Shown: positions 9,093 to 21,120, counted from the stretch's first letter. The stretch is DNA of 64,000 bases from Mesorhizobium sp. AR10 (GCF_024746795.1 NZ_CP080524.1:5558001-5622000); one strand, 5' to 3'. Program-made: numbers and translations. Notes: generated from the letters alone by a model not told the origin.

Positions 9093-10033
9093 GCTCCACC
9101 GATGGCGAGCGCGCGACCGACGACGCAGTCGGCAAGGTAGATGGCGAAGATGGCGAAGAGATAGAGCAAGGAATAGCCGAACAAGGCCTTGGCCGGCTTC
9201 ATCGCTCGGTCGTCGTCGGCCATCTGCAGCACCTTCCACGCATACCAGACGAAGCCGGCGCCGAGCAGCAGCGAAGCGATGCCATAGGCTGATGTGGTGA
9301 AGCCGAGGATCCATGGCAGCACGCCAACGGGCGCAAGGATCAGCGCATAGGCAAAGATCTGCCGCCTTGTCGAAGCCTGGCCGGCGACGTTCGGCATCAT
9401 CGGGATGCCGGCTTTCGCATAGTCCTCGGACTTGAAGAGCGCCAGCGCCCAGAAATGCGGCGGCGTCCACAGGAAGATGATCAGGAACAGGACGAGGCTT
9501 TCGAGGCTGACGGTTCCGGTCACCGCCGCCCAGCCGATCACCGGCGGAATGGCGCCTGCAGCACCGCCGATGACGATGTTCTGCGGCGTCCAGCGCTTCA
9601 GCCACATCGTGTAGACGACGGCGTAGAAGAAGATGGTGAAGGCCAGCAGCGTCGCCGACAGCCAGTTGACCAGCACACCGAGCGTCATCACCGACAGCAC
9701 CGACAGCACCAGGCCGAAACTCAGCGCCTCGCCGGGCCGGATACGACCGGCCGGCACCGGACGGCTGGCGGTGCGCGTCATCACCGCATCGATGTCGGCG
9801 TCGTACCACATGTTGAGCGCGCCCGAGGCGCCAGCACCAATTGCAATAGCCAGGATCGCGATCACCGCCAGCAGCGGATTGATGGTCACCGGTGCTGCGA
9901 CCAGGCCGACAAAGGCGGTGAACACCACCAGCGACATGACGCGCGGCTTCAGCAGGGCGAAGAAATCGCCCGCCGTCGCTTCCGACATGCGAAAGCCCGC
10001 TTCGTCAATCATTGGGTCGTCGACAAGGGCCAT
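9089..10033 (-). CDS. ctaB: Protoheme IX farnesyltransferase (heme O synthase)
   Basis: 314 residues with about nine membrane helices. It transfers farnesyl to heme b to give heme O, the precursor of the heme A used by the oxidase encoded here. The prenyltransferase motif [18 protein letters not shown] (about 71-88) and the second aspartate-containing loop after [15 protein letters not shown] are visible. It lies downstream of coxA across a 77-base gap with a strong hairpin, and overlaps the CoxF-like gene by four bases. Confidence 0.96.
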   Translation of the reverse strand: MALVDDPMIDEAGFRMSEATAGDFFALLKPRVMSLVVFTAFVGLVAAPVTINPLLAVIAILAIAIGAGASGALNMWYDADIDAVMTRTASRPVPAGRIRPGEALSFGLVLSVLSVMTLGVLVNWLSATLLAFTIFFYAVVYTMWLKRWTPQNIVIGGAAGAIPPVIGWAAVTGTVSLESLVLFLIIFLWTPPHFWALALFKSEDYAKAGIPMMPNVAGQASTRRQIFAYALILAPVGVLPWILGFTTSAYGIASLLLGAGFVWYAWKVLQMADDDRAMKPAKALFGYSLLYLFAIFAIYLADCVVGRALAIGGA

Positions 10034-10063
10034 GCGTACTCAAGTCCATCATTCCGTTGGCCA

Positions 10064-10088
10064 AAACCGCCGGTCGGGCCGGCGGTTT
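10064..10088 (-). terminator. Intercistronic hairpin between coxA and ctaB
   Basis: A perfect 10-bp stem, AAACCGCCGG (10064-10073) with CCGGCGGTTT (10079-10088), loop of 5. On the minus strand the stem runs into TTTTGG. It may be a partial terminator or an RNA stabiliser that lowers expression of assembly genes relative to coxB and coxA. Confidence 0.6.
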
Positions 10089-10110
10089 CGTATGCGAGCG
10101 GGCAGCCGCC

Positions 10111-12715
<2,605 letters not shown>

Positions 12716-13075
12716 CTCCCGGTTCCTCGCGCGGAGCGCAAGAATATCGCACAACGCCGGGATGGGAATCCCGGACAGTCCCAAGGCTGGTTCAAACCAT
12801 ACTCTAATTCCCTCCGCAAGAAAGGAGCGGAGGAAACCGTGCGGCATTTTTGCGCGCAAACGCGGTGCCGCCTTTTTGACGGTATGGCGCCTTGTGCGGA
12901 TCGGGAAGGCAAGAGCAGCCGCAACGTCCGGGCAGAATGGGCCGAGCGGTCGCAATTCGGGCGAATTTGCCACGGAAAAGCGCATAAATGCATTGTCGGG
13001 GCAGACCAGCGGCGGTCTCGTCCTTTACTTGGCTTTGGCGCGGCTTAAAGTGCCGTGATTCGCAATGGAGCCGTC
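12716..13075. other. Divergent intergenic region between coxB and ialB-like gene
   Basis: About 360 bases without a convincing gene. It must hold the promoter of the cox operon (leftward) and of the IalB-like gene (rightward). A run of CTTTTTGACGG near 12873 is the only promoter-like hexamer that stands out. I could not find a clear operator, tRNA or small RNA. Open frames run through it on both strands but lack recognisable similarity or ribosome-binding sites. Confidence 0.5.
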
Positions 13076-13624
13076 ATGAACTCTTGGCTTTCGAGAAACT
13101 CTTGGCTTTCGAGAACCGGGGCGAAGGTCATCTTTCTCGCCGCCGTGTCTTGCATCGGCTTGTCCGGCATCGGCCCTGCCAATGCTGCGCAGCCAAGCGG
13201 CACGGTGCGCTCGACACATGGGGCATGGTCGATCATCTGCGATACGCCTGCCGGCGCCACGTCGGAGCAATGCGTGATGATGCAGAACGTCGTCGCCGAG
13301 GACCGCCCCGAGATGGGGCTGTCCGTGGTCGTGCTGCGCACCGCCGACAACAAGGCGGAGATCCTGCGCGTGCTGGCGCCGCTCGGCGTGCTGCTGCCCA
13401 ACGGGCTTGGCCTCAATGTCGACGGCAAGGACATCGGTCGGGCCTATTTCGTGCGTTGCTTCCAGGACGGCTGCTATGCCGAGGTCATTCTCGAAAAGCC
13501 GCTGCTCGACACGCTGAAGACGGGCACGTCGGCCACCTTCATCGTCTTCCAGACGCCGGAAGAAGGCATCGGCATTCCCGTCGATCTCAAGGGTTTCGCC
13601 GACGGTTTCGCCGCGCTGCCGTGA
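13076..13624 (+). CDS. Invasion-associated locus B (IalB) family secreted protein
   Basis: 182 residues. A long signal peptide ends near GIGPANAAQ (about 37). The mature domain shows the IalB pattern: THGAWSIICDTP, EQCVMMQNV, the paired cysteines in VRCFQDGCYAEV, and a C-terminal IPVDLKGFADGFAAL. The family is periplasmic or surface-linked, first named in Bartonella; in free-living rhizobia its role is unknown. The ATG at 13076 is preferred over the GTG at 13055 because GGAG lies 6 bases upstream. The N-terminus carries an in-frame 18-bp tandem duplication (NSWLSR twice). Confidence 0.85.
   Translation: MNSWLSRNSWLSRTGAKVIFLAAVSCIGLSGIGPANAAQPSGTVRSTHGAWSIICDTPAGATSEQCVMMQNVVAEDRPEMGLSVVVLRTADNKAEILRVLAPLGVLLPNGLGLNVDGKDIGRAYFVRCFQDGCYAEVILEKPLLDTLKTGTSATFIVFQTPEEGIGIPVDLKGFADGFAALP
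13079..13114 (+). repeat. 18-bp tandem duplication in the IalB-like signal peptide
   Basis: The 18-mer CTCTTGGCTTTCGAGAAA and its near copy ending AAC stand head to tail, adding one extra NSWLSR hexapeptide before the hydrophobic core of the signal peptide. The reading frame is kept. It looks like a recent slippage duplication. Confidence 0.85.
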
Positions 13625-13634
13625 GACTGCCTGT

Positions 13635-14126
13635 TTGGCTTTGAAACTGCTCGATCCGGACGATTTCGAGATCTTCAAGCGAATTCGCCTGGAGGCCTTG
13701 CGCGCTGCTCCCGAGGCGTTTGCCAGCAGTGCATCGGATTGGGAAAGTCTCCCTGACGAAGAGTGGCGTCGACGCCTCGCGACCACCCCGGTCGTCGTCA
13801 GCTTTCGCGGCGAGGAGCCTGTCGGCATAATGGGCCTGACGCGGCAGCAGAGCAGCAAGATGGCGCACCGCGCCACAATCATCATGGTCTATTTGCGCGA
13901 CAGCGAGCGTGGCGGCGGACACGCTGTCGCGATGCTCAATCTGCTGCTCGATCATGCCCGCACATCGGGTATAAGGCAGGTCGAGCTGGCTGTAAGCGCG
14001 GAAAATCCAGCCGCCATACGATTTTATCAACGTGAGGGTTTTCACGAAATTGGCCTCATACCTGCAGGCTTTCTTCATGAGGGCCGGGAGATCGACGAAA
14101 TCCTGATGGCGCGCCGCCTGACATAG
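13635..14126 (+). CDS. GNAT family N-acetyltransferase
   Basis: 163 residues. The acetyl-CoA-binding core is visible as IIMVYLRDSERGGGHAVAML (a degenerate Q/RxxGxG/A loop), then VELAVSAENPAAIRFYQREGF, the typical motif B. The family acetylates small molecules or proteins; the substrate cannot be told. The start is a TTG at 13635 just after the IalB stop; another TTG at 13641 is possible and no ATG lies upstream in frame. The 10-base gap suggests co-transcription with the IalB-like gene. Confidence 0.85.
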   Translation: MALKLLDPDDFEIFKRIRLEALRAAPEAFASSASDWESLPDEEWRRRLATTPVVVSFRGEEPVGIMGLTRQQSSKMAHRATIIMVYLRDSERGGGHAVAMLNLLLDHARTSGIRQVELAVSAENPAAIRFYQREGFHEIGLIPAGFLHEGREIDEILMARRLT

Positions 14127-14210
14127 GACCTGCCGTATTCCTCGTGGAGATTGCCGAGCGGCGTCCTGGCGCCTACATCCCGTAAAACTGCTTATTGAAG
14201 GGCCAACCAT

Positions 14211-15623
14211 ATGAACAGCCTGATCGGCCAATTCGACATTTCCGACGATCGCATCAAACAGATCGTCGCCGAGACCATCAACGGCGCCGACGATGGCGAA
14301 CTGTTCCTCGAATACAGCGAGAGCGAAGCGCTGATGTTCGACAATGGGCGGCTGAAGACCGCCAACTTCAACACTGACCAGGGCTTTGGCCTGCGTGCGG
14401 TTGCCGGCGAAGCCAGCGGCTACGCCCATTCCAGCGATCTTTCGGAAGCCTCGCTGCTGCGCGCTGCTGACGCCGTTTCAACCGTCAAGGGCGGCTATTC
14501 CGGCACGCTGGCCGCGGCACCCGCCCGCACCAACCGCCATCTCTACGGCGACGAAAACCCGATCCCCTCGCCCTCCTTCGAGGCCAAGGCCAAGCTTTTG
14601 CAGGAAATCGATGCCTGGCTGCGCGCCGAGGATCCGCGCGTGCGCCAAGTGACGGCCTCGCTCGCCGCCTCGTGGCAGCATGTCGAGATCGTGCGCGCCG
14701 ACGGCCAGGTGGTGCGCGACATCCGCCCGTTGGTCAGGATCAACGTGTCGGTGGTGGTCGGCAGTGGCGACCGCCAGGAGAGCGGTTCCTACGGCATGGG
14801 CGGACGCAAGGCGTTTGGCGAGTTCCTGGTCGAGGACAGCTGGAAGCATGCGGCCAAGGAGGCACTGAGACAGGCGCTGGTCAATCTCGAAGCCATCCCG
14901 GCGCCCGCCGGCACCTTCGACATCGTGCTGTCCAGCGGCTGGCCCGGTGTCATGCTGCACGAGGCCGTCGGCCACGGGCTGGAAGGCGACTTCAACCGCA
15001 AGAAGACATCAGCCTTCGCCGGCCTGCTGGGCCAGCAGGTGGCCGCCAAAGGCGTCACCGTCGTCGACGACGGCACCATGCCCGAGCGGCGCGGTTCACT
15101 GACCGTCGACGATGAAGGCACGCCCTCGGCCCGCAACGTACTGATCGACGACGGCAAGCTCGTCGGCTACATGCAGGATCGCCAGAACGCGCGACTGATG
15201 GGCATGAAGGCCACCGGCAATGGCCGGCGCGAAGGCTACGCGCACCAGCCGATGCCGCGCATGACCAACACCTACATGACAGCAGGCGACATGGAGCCCG
15301 ACGAGATCATCGCCTCGGTCAAGAACGGCATCTATGCCGTATCCTTCGGCGGCGGCCAGGTCGACATCACGTCGGGAAAATTCGTGTTCGGCTGCACCGA
15401 GGCCTACATGATCGAGAACGGCAAGGTGACACAGCCGATCAAGGGCGCCATGCTGATCGGCAACGGGCCGGATGCCATGCATCGCGTTTCGATGGTCGGC
15501 AACGACATGAAGCTCGACAACGGCATCGGCATGTGCGGCAAGGCCGGACAGGGCGTGCCGGTCGGTGTCGGCCAACCGCATCTCAGGATGAACCAGATGA
15601 CGGTCGGCGGCACGCGGGTTTGA
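14211..15623 (+). CDS. tldD: Metalloprotease TldD
   Basis: 470 residues. TldD works with TldE/PmbA to digest unfolded or modified peptides (microcin B17 maturation, CcdA degradation). The zinc site HEAVGH (H250, E251, H255) in GVMLHEAVGHGLEGDF is intact. FVFGCTEAYMIENGKVT and the C-terminal GQGVPVGVGQP are also conserved. No tldE is adjacent; in rhizobia it usually lies elsewhere. A ribosome site GAAGGG lies about 12 bases before the ATG. Confidence 0.96.
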   Translation: MNSLIGQFDISDDRIKQIVAETINGADDGELFLEYSESEALMFDNGRLKTANFNTDQGFGLRAVAGEASGYAHSSDLSEASLLRAADAVSTVKGGYSGTLAAAPARTNRHLYGDENPIPSPSFEAKAKLLQEIDAWLRAEDPRVRQVTASLAASWQHVEIVRADGQVVRDIRPLVRINVSVVVGSGDRQESGSYGMGGRKAFGEFLVEDSWKHAAKEALRQALVNLEAIPAPAGTFDIVLSSGWPGVMLHEAVGHGLEGDFNRKKTSAFAGLLGQQVAAKGVTVVDDGTMPERRGSLTVDDEGTPSARNVLIDDGKLVGYMQDRQNARLMGMKATGNGRREGYAHQPMPRMTNTYMTAGDMEPDEIIASVKNGIYAVSFGGGQVDITSGKFVFGCTEAYMIENGKVTQPIKGAMLIGNGPDAMHRVSMVGNDMKLDNGIGMCGKAGQGVPVGVGQPHLRMNQMTVGGTRV

Positions 15624-15663
15624 GCGGTCAGTTCGTTCGAAGCGGGCCAGTTCGAAACTGAGC

Positions 15664-16170
15664 CTATAGCCACGAAGCCGGCGTCTTTGGCAAGCGATGG
15701 TCGGGATCGACGACGTCAAGACGCGGCGCATCGTCCTCGTTCCATCGCCAGAGCGCGACACATGTGCCGCCAGGCGACATGAAGGAGGGGTAGATCACCC
15801 CGTGCAGGCCGTTGGCAAGCAAGCGATCTCTCAGCGTATGCGTCTCAGGCACCAAACCTCGATCCATGATGTCGCGCCACTCGCATCGATGAATGTCCGC
15901 CGTCGTGTCGAGCTTGGTCAGCGTATCGGGCTCCGTCAGGTCGGCCAGCCGCGCGCCTGAGAGTTCAAGCTGGGCGATCAGCGCCGGATGCTGGACAAAG
16001 CCCTGATTGTACTCGGCCCAGGCAGTGGACAATTCCCTCGCGGCGTAGACCGCCGGGGCGCCCACCGGATTCCAGCGGCCGCCAAAGCGGACCGCGCCTT
16101 CGCCGGAAAGCGGCAGATGCGCCCAGCGCGGCACGAAGGCACGCCATAAGGTCAGCCTGGTTTCAGGCAT
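15664..16170 (-). CDS. RES-domain toxin of a RES/Xre (MbcT-type) toxin-antitoxin pair
   Basis: 168 residues. The RES signature is seen in GAVRFGGRWNPVGAP (catalytic Arg region) and YAARELSTAWAEY (Glu). A conserved Ser region follows, and the C-terminus SPGGTCVALWRWN is typical. Characterised RES toxins degrade NAD+ or ADP-ribosylate targets, which stops growth. The start ATG overlaps the upstream antitoxin gene by 8 bases, the standard antitoxin-first arrangement. Confidence 0.88.
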   Translation of the reverse strand: MPETRLTLWRAFVPRWAHLPLSGEGAVRFGGRWNPVGAPAVYAARELSTAWAEYNQGFVQHPALIAQLELSGARLADLTEPDTLTKLDTTADIHRCEWRDIMDRGLVPETHTLRDRLLANGLHGVIYPSFMSPGGTCVALWRWNEDDAPRLDVVDPDHRLPKTPASWL

Positions 16171-16534
16171 AGATGCCGGAGCGGACTGCCTCCAGATAGG
16201 CAAGCACCTTGTCTGTCTTGCCCTCGCGAACGAGATCGTAGGCGGTCTTTCCCGCCCAGCCGGGGATCGGCTGATGCTTGAACCAGATTGCCGCCCGCTG
16301 CTCGTCGCCGGCCATTTCGCCCGCCATCGCCAGAATGCGGACAATGGGACTAAGCGCTGCGTCGACCTTGCGCGCGCCGGTCTTGGCAGCAAGCGTGTTG
16401 CGCGCGACACCGGTCAGGCCCGCCAGTTCGGTCAAGTTGACGCCGAGCAATTCAGCAACCCGCCTTGCCGAAAGAAATGGTGTCCGTTCCTCGCCGAAGC
16501 GCGACGCTGGAATTTCAAGGATTGCGGTATTCAT
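16163..16534 (-). CDS. Xre/MbcA/ParS-type antitoxin
   Basis: 123 residues. The N-terminal half is helix-turn-helix-like (RRVAELLGVNLTELAGLTGV followed by NTLAAK). The C-terminal half is the antitoxin-binding domain (AAIWFKHQPIPGWAGKTAYD and LVREGKTDKVLAYLEAVRSG). It should neutralise the RES toxin and repress the operon. The upstream sequence is relatively AT-rich (AATATGCTCATTCTGCGC) and is the likely autoregulated promoter, but no clear palindrome was seen. Confidence 0.9.
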   Translation of the reverse strand: MNTAILEIPASRFGEERTPFLSARRVAELLGVNLTELAGLTGVARNTLAAKTGARKVDAALSPIVRILAMAGEMAGDEQRAAIWFKHQPIPGWAGKTAYDLVREGKTDKVLAYLEAVRSGIYA

Positions 16535-16631
16535 GACGATTTCCTAGCGCATTTTGAAAGACGCTCGATCAAAATATGCTCATTCTGCGCGCAATTCAAG
16601 CTCAACAGAGGTCACCCTGTTCTCGTGCGCC

Positions 16632-17873
16632 TTACCGCCTTTTCCGCGGCTTCTCCAAAAGCGCCACGGCTTCGACATGCGGCGACCACAGGAACTGGTC
16701 GATCGGCGTGACGCTTTTCAAGCTGTAGCCACCGTCGATGAGGATGCGCAGGTCCCGCGCCAGCGTCACCGGGTTGCAGGAAACCGCGGCGACAAGCGGC
16801 ACGTCGGAGCGGGCGATCTGCTTCGATTGATCCTCGGCGCCGGCGCGGGGCGGATCGAAGACGAGACCGTCGAAGGCATTCAGCTCCTTGAAGGTGAGCG
16901 GCCGGCGGAACAGATCGCGACGTTCGGCGGTCACCCGCTTCAGGCCAGAGGCAAAACGAAACGCCCGGTCGAGCGCCGCAAGGGCCGGCGCATCCCCTTC
17001 GACCGCATGGACTTCCGACTTCGCGGCCAGGCGCAGCGCAAAACTGCCGCAGCCGGCGAAAAGATCGGTGACCTTCTTCGCCCGCGACAGATGCTGGCCG
17101 ACGATGTCGGCCATCGCCTGCTCGGCGGCCTGAGTGGCCTGAAGGAAGGCGCCCGACGGCAACGCCACAGCGATGCCGCCGAACATGACCACCGGCTTCT
17201 TCGGCTCGACGACGATCTCGCCATCCACCGAAAGCCTGGCCAGCCCTTCGCCGATGACAAAATTGGAGGCGACGCGGCGCTGATTTTCTCCCAGCTTGCC
17301 GGACTCGTGAACCGCGACATCGAGACCGGAACCGGTCACAGTGACCGTCATGCGGAACGATTTTGTCGTTGCGCAAACCAGTTCTGCGAGGGCCTTCAGC
17401 CGGTCGAGCGCGGCGACGATTTCGGGCAATGAGATCGGGCATTCCTCGATGGGAATGATTTCGGAGGACAGCGCACGAACGAAGCCCAGCTTCATGCCGG
17501 CCTCGCTCCGCCGGGCGGTGAAGACGACGCGGCGGCGTGTGTGGGGCGCGCACGGAACCAGCGCGCCAACATCACCGGCAATGCCCTTGATTCTCAGTGC
17601 CTGCACGACCTTGTCGCGCTTCCACTGGCGATAGGCTTCGGCTTCCAGATGCTGGAGAGCGCAGCCGCCGCAATCGGTGAAATGCCGGCAGGCTGGATCG
17701 ATCCGCAGCGGCGACGTCTCCAGCACAGCCATCAATGTGGCGCGATCCTTCTCGCGCGCGGCGCTGACGGTTTCACCGGGCAGCGTGAAGGGAATGAAAA
17801 CCTCGCCGGCTTCAGCCTCGGCGACGCCGTCCCCTTGGGAGCCCAGCCTTGCGATGGTGAAGCGCGCGCTCAT
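16632..17873 (-). CDS. Class I SAM-dependent RNA 5-methyluridine methyltransferase (RlmD/TrmA family)
   Basis: 413 residues. An N-terminal TRAM-like region is followed by an iron-sulfur cluster motif C62-x5-C68GGC71 and C145. A Rossmann methyltransferase domain has VTDLFAGCGSFALRLA (about 268-283), the FDPPRAG loop (339-345) and the catalytic nucleophile in SCNPVTLARDL (Cys366). It should methylate uridine C5 in 23S rRNA (RlmD or RlmC type) or tRNA; which one is not decided by sequence alone. The start overlaps the tlyA stop by four bases, so the two RNA methyltransferases are coupled. Confidence 0.92.
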   Translation of the reverse strand: MSARFTIARLGSQGDGVAEAEAGEVFIPFTLPGETVSAAREKDRATLMAVLETSPLRIDPACRHFTDCGGCALQHLEAEAYRQWKRDKVVQALRIKGIAGDVGALVPCAPHTRRRVVFTARRSEAGMKLGFVRALSSEIIPIEECPISLPEIVAALDRLKALAELVCATTKSFRMTVTVTGSGLDVAVHESGKLGENQRRVASNFVIGEGLARLSVDGEIVVEPKKPVVMFGGIAVALPSGAFLQATQAAEQAMADIVGQHLSRAKKVTDLFAGCGSFALRLAAKSEVHAVEGDAPALAALDRAFRFASGLKRVTAERRDLFRRPLTFKELNAFDGLVFDPPRAGAEDQSKQIARSDVPLVAAVSCNPVTLARDLRILIDGGYSLKSVTPIDQFLWSPHVEAVALLEKPRKRR

Positions 17874-18679
17874 CGGTCCCCAATCCCGGCATCCCCAGTC
17901 CGGGCGTCCCCAGTCCGGGCATCCTTGATCCCGGCGAGCAGGAATTCACGGTTGCCGTCGCCGCCTTCGATCGGCGACAGATGCAGCCCCAGCGTGCGCC
18001 AACCGGGGACGCCTTCGAGCCACTCCTGCAGCAGGCCGGCAACACGGGCGGCATCATAGGGATCTTTCAGCAAGCCGCCCTTGCCGATCGCCTCGCGGCC
18101 GGCCTCGAATTGCGGCTTGACCAGGAACACGGCTTTCGTGCCGCTCCTGGCCAGAGCGAGTGCCGGCGGCAGCGCCAGTTTCAGCGAGATGAAGCTGACA
18201 TCGGAAACGATGAAATCCGGAACACGCCCAGCCAGATCGGCGACGGAGAGTTCGCGAGCGTTCAGCCCCTCGACCACCGTCACGCGTGGGTCGCCGGCAA
18301 TGTCGGGATGCAGCTGGCCATGGCCGACATCGATCGCCGTGACATGCGTCGCGCCGCGTTCGAGCAGCACCTGGGTGAAGCCGCCGGTCGAGGCGCCGAT
18401 GTCGAGCGCTTCGCTGCCGGCCGGATCGAGGCCGAAATGGTCGAGCCCGGCAATCAGCTTCAGGGCGGCCCGCGAGACATAGCCCTGCGCCGGGTCGTCG
18501 ATGGCGATCAGACATTGCGGCGACACGGTCTGGCCGGGCTTGCGGGCGATGGTGCCATCGACCGTCACGGTGCCACGCTCCACCGCGTCACGGGCGCGCG
18601 AGCGACTGGCGAACAGGCCGCGCTGGACGAGCAGTTCATCGAGCCGCTGGCGTGGGCTGGCTGGCAGAGGGGAGTTCAT
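17870..18679 (-). CDS. tlyA: TlyA family rRNA methyltransferase/hemolysin
   Basis: 269 residues. An N-terminal S4 RNA-binding domain (RLDELLVQRGLFASRSRARD) precedes an FtsJ-like Rossmann domain with ALDIGASTGGFTQVLLERGA. The catalytic K-D-K-E type residues lie in SRAALKL, FIVSDVSFISL and FLVKPQFEAGRE. TlyA 2'-O-methylates 16S and 23S rRNA; the hemolysin name is historical. The last 20 residues are a pentapeptide-like repeat (RTGDA units) encoded by four 15-bp copies, not part of the family core. The gene sits between dxs and the RlmD-like gene, a conserved order. Confidence 0.93.
   Translation of the reverse strand: MNSPLPASPRQRLDELLVQRGLFASRSRARDAVERGTVTVDGTIARKPGQTVSPQCLIAIDDPAQGYVSRAALKLIAGLDHFGLDPAGSEALDIGASTGGFTQVLLERGATHVTAIDVGHGQLHPDIAGDPRVTVVEGLNARELSVADLAGRVPDFIVSDVSFISLKLALPPALALARSGTKAVFLVKPQFEAGREAIGKGGLLKDPYDAARVAGLLQEWLEGVPGWRTLGLHLSPIEGGDGNREFLLAGIKDARTGDARTGDAGIGDR
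17878..17937 (-). repeat. Four 15-bp tandem repeats at the 3' end of tlyA
   Basis: Units of the type CCCCAGTCCGGGCAT stand head to tail at 17878-17892, 17893-17907, 17908-17922 and 17923-17937; the middle two differ at one base and the outer ones at a few. In frame they encode repeats of RTGDA/GIGDR at the TlyA C-terminus. The 15-bp unit keeps the frame, so copy number could vary between strains without breaking the gene. Confidence 0.85.
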
Positions 18680-18764
18680 TGGCCTTCATGGCGAAAGCAG
18701 GCGATGATGGCAAGCACCTTGGGGCCGATCGGCACTTATCGATCGGCATGGCCATCGATGGATG

Positions 18765-19058
18765 TTAGAAGATGGTGCGCGAAACCTGCCGTTCGACCGC
18801 CGGCGCCAGACCGTCGTTGCTGTCGCCGGAAGCCTGATTGCGCGGGGCCTCGGCAAGGACAGAGGTCGTCGGCTCGGCGTCCGGCACGACGACGAACTGC
18901 GGAACCTGTTTGTAGGAAAAGCCGCCGCGGATGTCACCGATCTTGCCGGCGACGATGTCCATCACCGCTTTTTCGAGATTACGGTCGTAGCGCGTTTCGG
19001 CCACGGCCGGCGCAGCGATGACAGCCGAAAGGGCCACGCTGCACAGAAGCGTTCTCAT
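18765..19058 (-). CDS. Small exported protein of unknown function
   Basis: 97 residues. A clear signal peptide (MRTLLCSVALSAVIAAPAVA, residues 1-20) is followed by ETRYDRNLEKAVMDIVAGKI and GDIRGGFSYKQVPQFVVV, then a low-complexity tail. The pattern (signal plus a short helix ending in an extended FVVVPD segment) is one I recognise only as a conserved rhizobial hypothetical protein. It lies between dxs and tlyA on the same strand. GGGAG lies about 7 bases upstream of the start. Confidence 0.7.
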   Translation of the reverse strand: MRTLLCSVALSAVIAAPAVAETRYDRNLEKAVMDIVAGKIGDIRGGFSYKQVPQFVVVPDAEPTTSVLAEAPRNQASGDSNDGLAPAVERQVSRTIF

Positions 19059-19206
19059 TGTTTTTAACTCCCTGCCTCGGCACGTTCTAGCAGGGCGCCG
19101 TTGAAAAACGGCCAAGAGACAGGGTAAGCAAAACGCCAAACGACAACGTAAACAATGTGTTACGGTCGCCCGCCGACAAACCGATTCAGAGGCTTGAGAT
19201 TTTGAT

Positions 19207-21120
19207 TCAGGCGCGCTGCGCGCGAGCGGTATGTCCCAGCGCGACGAACACGGTGCGCACGATGCCGGCAGCGTCCAGCCCGGCGTCGGCATACATCTTC
19301 TCGGGCTTGGCGTGATCGGTGAAAGCGTCGGGCAGCACAAGCGGGCGCACTTTCAGGCCGCTTTCCAGCAGCCCTTCATGGGCGAGGAACTGCAGCACGT
19401 GGCTGGCGAAGCCGCCGACCGCCCCCTCTTCCACCGTCACCAGCACCTCGTGCGAGCGGGCCAGCCGCCGGATCAGATCCTCGTCGAGCGGCTTGGCGAA
19501 ACGAGCGTCGGCAACGGTCGTCGAGAGCCCGGCTGCGCCAAGCTCCTCGGCCGCCAGCAGACAATCCTGCAGCCGCGTGCCGAAGGACAACAACGCAACC
19601 TTGGTGCCCTCCCTGATGATACGGCCCTTGCCGATTTCGAGCACCGAGCCGCGTTCAGGCATGTCGACACCGACACCGTTGCCACGCGGATAGCGGAAGG
19701 CGATGGGGCCGTCATCATAGCTGGCAGCCGTGCGCACCATGTGGCGCAGTTCCGCCTCGTCGGCCGCCGCCATGACGACGAAGCCCGGAAGCGTCGCCAG
19801 GAAAGTCGTGTCGAAAGCGCCGCAATGGGTGGCGCCATCGGCACCGACGAAACCGGCGCGATCGATGGGAAAGCGCACCGGCAATTTCTGGATTGCGACG
19901 TCGTGGACGACCTGATCATAGGCGCGCTGCAGGAAGGTCGAATAGATTGCGGCGAAGGGTTTGAAACCTTCGGTGGCGAGACCGGCGGCGAAGGTTACCG
20001 CATGCTGCTCGGCGATGCCGACATCGAATATCCTCGACGGGAACGCCTCGCCGAAGAGATCGAGGCCGGTGCCATTCGGCATGGCGGCGGTGACGGCGAC
20101 GATGCGGTCGTCCTCCCGGGCTTCCTGCAGCAGGCTTTCGGCGAAGACCTTGGTATAGCTCGGCGCGTTGGCCGGCGCCTTGGCCTGCGCGCCGGTGATG
20201 ACGTCGAACTTGTTGACGCCGTGATATTTGTCGGGCGCGGCCTCGGCCGGCCCATAGCCCTTGCCCTTCTGCGTCACGACATGGATCAGCACCGGGCCGT
20301 CGCCATTGTCGCGGACGTTCTTCAAAACCGGGATCAGGTGCTCGAGATTGTGCCCGTCGATCGGACCGATGTGGTAGAAGCCAAGCTCCTCGAACAACGT
20401 GCCGCCAGTGACGTATCCCCGCGCATGCTCGACGGCCCGGGTGATGGCCCGATCGGCGCGCTTGCCGAGATAGGAGGTCAGCTTCTTGCCGAAATCGCGC
20501 AAGCCCAGATAGGTCTTGCCTGAGGCCAGCCGCGCCAGATAGGCGCTCATCGCGCCGGTCGGCGGGGCGATCGACATGTCATTATCGTTGAGGATGACGA
20601 TCAGTCGGGCATCGAGTGCGCCGGCATTGTTCATCGCCTCATAGGCCATGCCGGCCGACATCGCACCATCGCCGATGACGGCGATGACATTGTTGCGGCC
20701 GCCGGAGAGGTCGCGCGCCATGGCCATGCCGAGGCCGGCCGAAATGGAGGTCGAAGAGTGTGCGGCGCCGAACGGATCGTATTCGCTCTCGACGCGGCGG
20801 GTGAAGCCGGACAGGCCGCCCTCCTGGCGCAAAGTGCGGATGCGGTCACGGCGGCCGGTCAGGATCTTGTGCGGATAGGCCTGGTGGCCGACATCCCAGA
20901 TCAGCCGGTCATCCGGCGTGTTGAAGACATAGTGCAGCGCAACCGTGAGTTCGACCACGCCAAGGCCGGCGCCGAGATGTCCACCGGTGTGGGACACCGC
21001 GTCGATCAACTCGGCGCGAAGTTCCGATGCCAGCTGCGGCAGCTCGCTTTCGGCAAGCGTGCGCAGGTCGGCCGGAATGCGGACCTTGTCGAGAAGTGGC
21101 GTATGAAGCGTTGCGTTCAC
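19207..21120 (-). CDS. dxs: 1-deoxy-D-xylulose-5-phosphate synthase
   Basis: 637 residues. It condenses pyruvate and glyceraldehyde 3-phosphate with thiamine diphosphate (ThDP), the first step of the MEP pathway and a source for thiamine and pyridoxal. Visible: [30 protein letters not shown], the ThDP/Mg motif [32 protein letters not shown], and [17 protein letters not shown] in the pyrimidine-binding domain. The C-terminal transketolase-like domain runs to the end. Full length for the family. It is upstream of a small exported protein gene and tlyA. Confidence 0.97.
   Translation of the reverse strand: MNATLHTPLLDKVRIPADLRTLAESELPQLASELRAELIDAVSHTGGHLGAGLGVVELTVALHYVFNTPDDRLIWDVGHQAYPHKILTGRRDRIRTLRQEGGLSGFTRRVESEYDPFGAAHSSTSISAGLGMAMARDLSGGRNNVIAVIGDGAMSAGMAYEAMNNAGALDARLIVILNDNDMSIAPPTGAMSAYLARLASGKTYLGLRDFGKKLTSYLGKRADRAITRAVEHARGYVTGGTLFEELGFYHIGPIDGHNLEHLIPVLKNVRDNGDGPVLIHVVTQKGKGYGPAEAAPDKYHGVNKFDVITGAQAKAPANAPSYTKVFAESLLQEAREDDRIVAVTAAMPNGTGLDLFGEAFPSRIFDVGIAEQHAVTFAAGLATEGFKPFAAIYSTFLQRAYDQVVHDVAIQKLPVRFPIDRAGFVGADGATHCGAFDTTFLATLPGFVVMAAADEAELRHMVRTAASYDDGPIAFRYPRGNGVGVDMPERGSVLEIGKGRIIREGTKVALLSFGTRLQDCLLAAEELGAAGLSTTVADARFAKPLDEDLIRRLARSHEVLVTVEEGAVGGFASHVLQFLAHEGLLESGLKVRPLVLPDAFTDHAKPEKMYADAGLDAAGIVRTVFVALGHTARAQRA

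Noticed and set aside
12716..12985. 90-codon in-frame extension upstream of coxB
   Set aside because: No similarity, would place a signal peptide in mid-protein; ribosome site supports the start at 12715.
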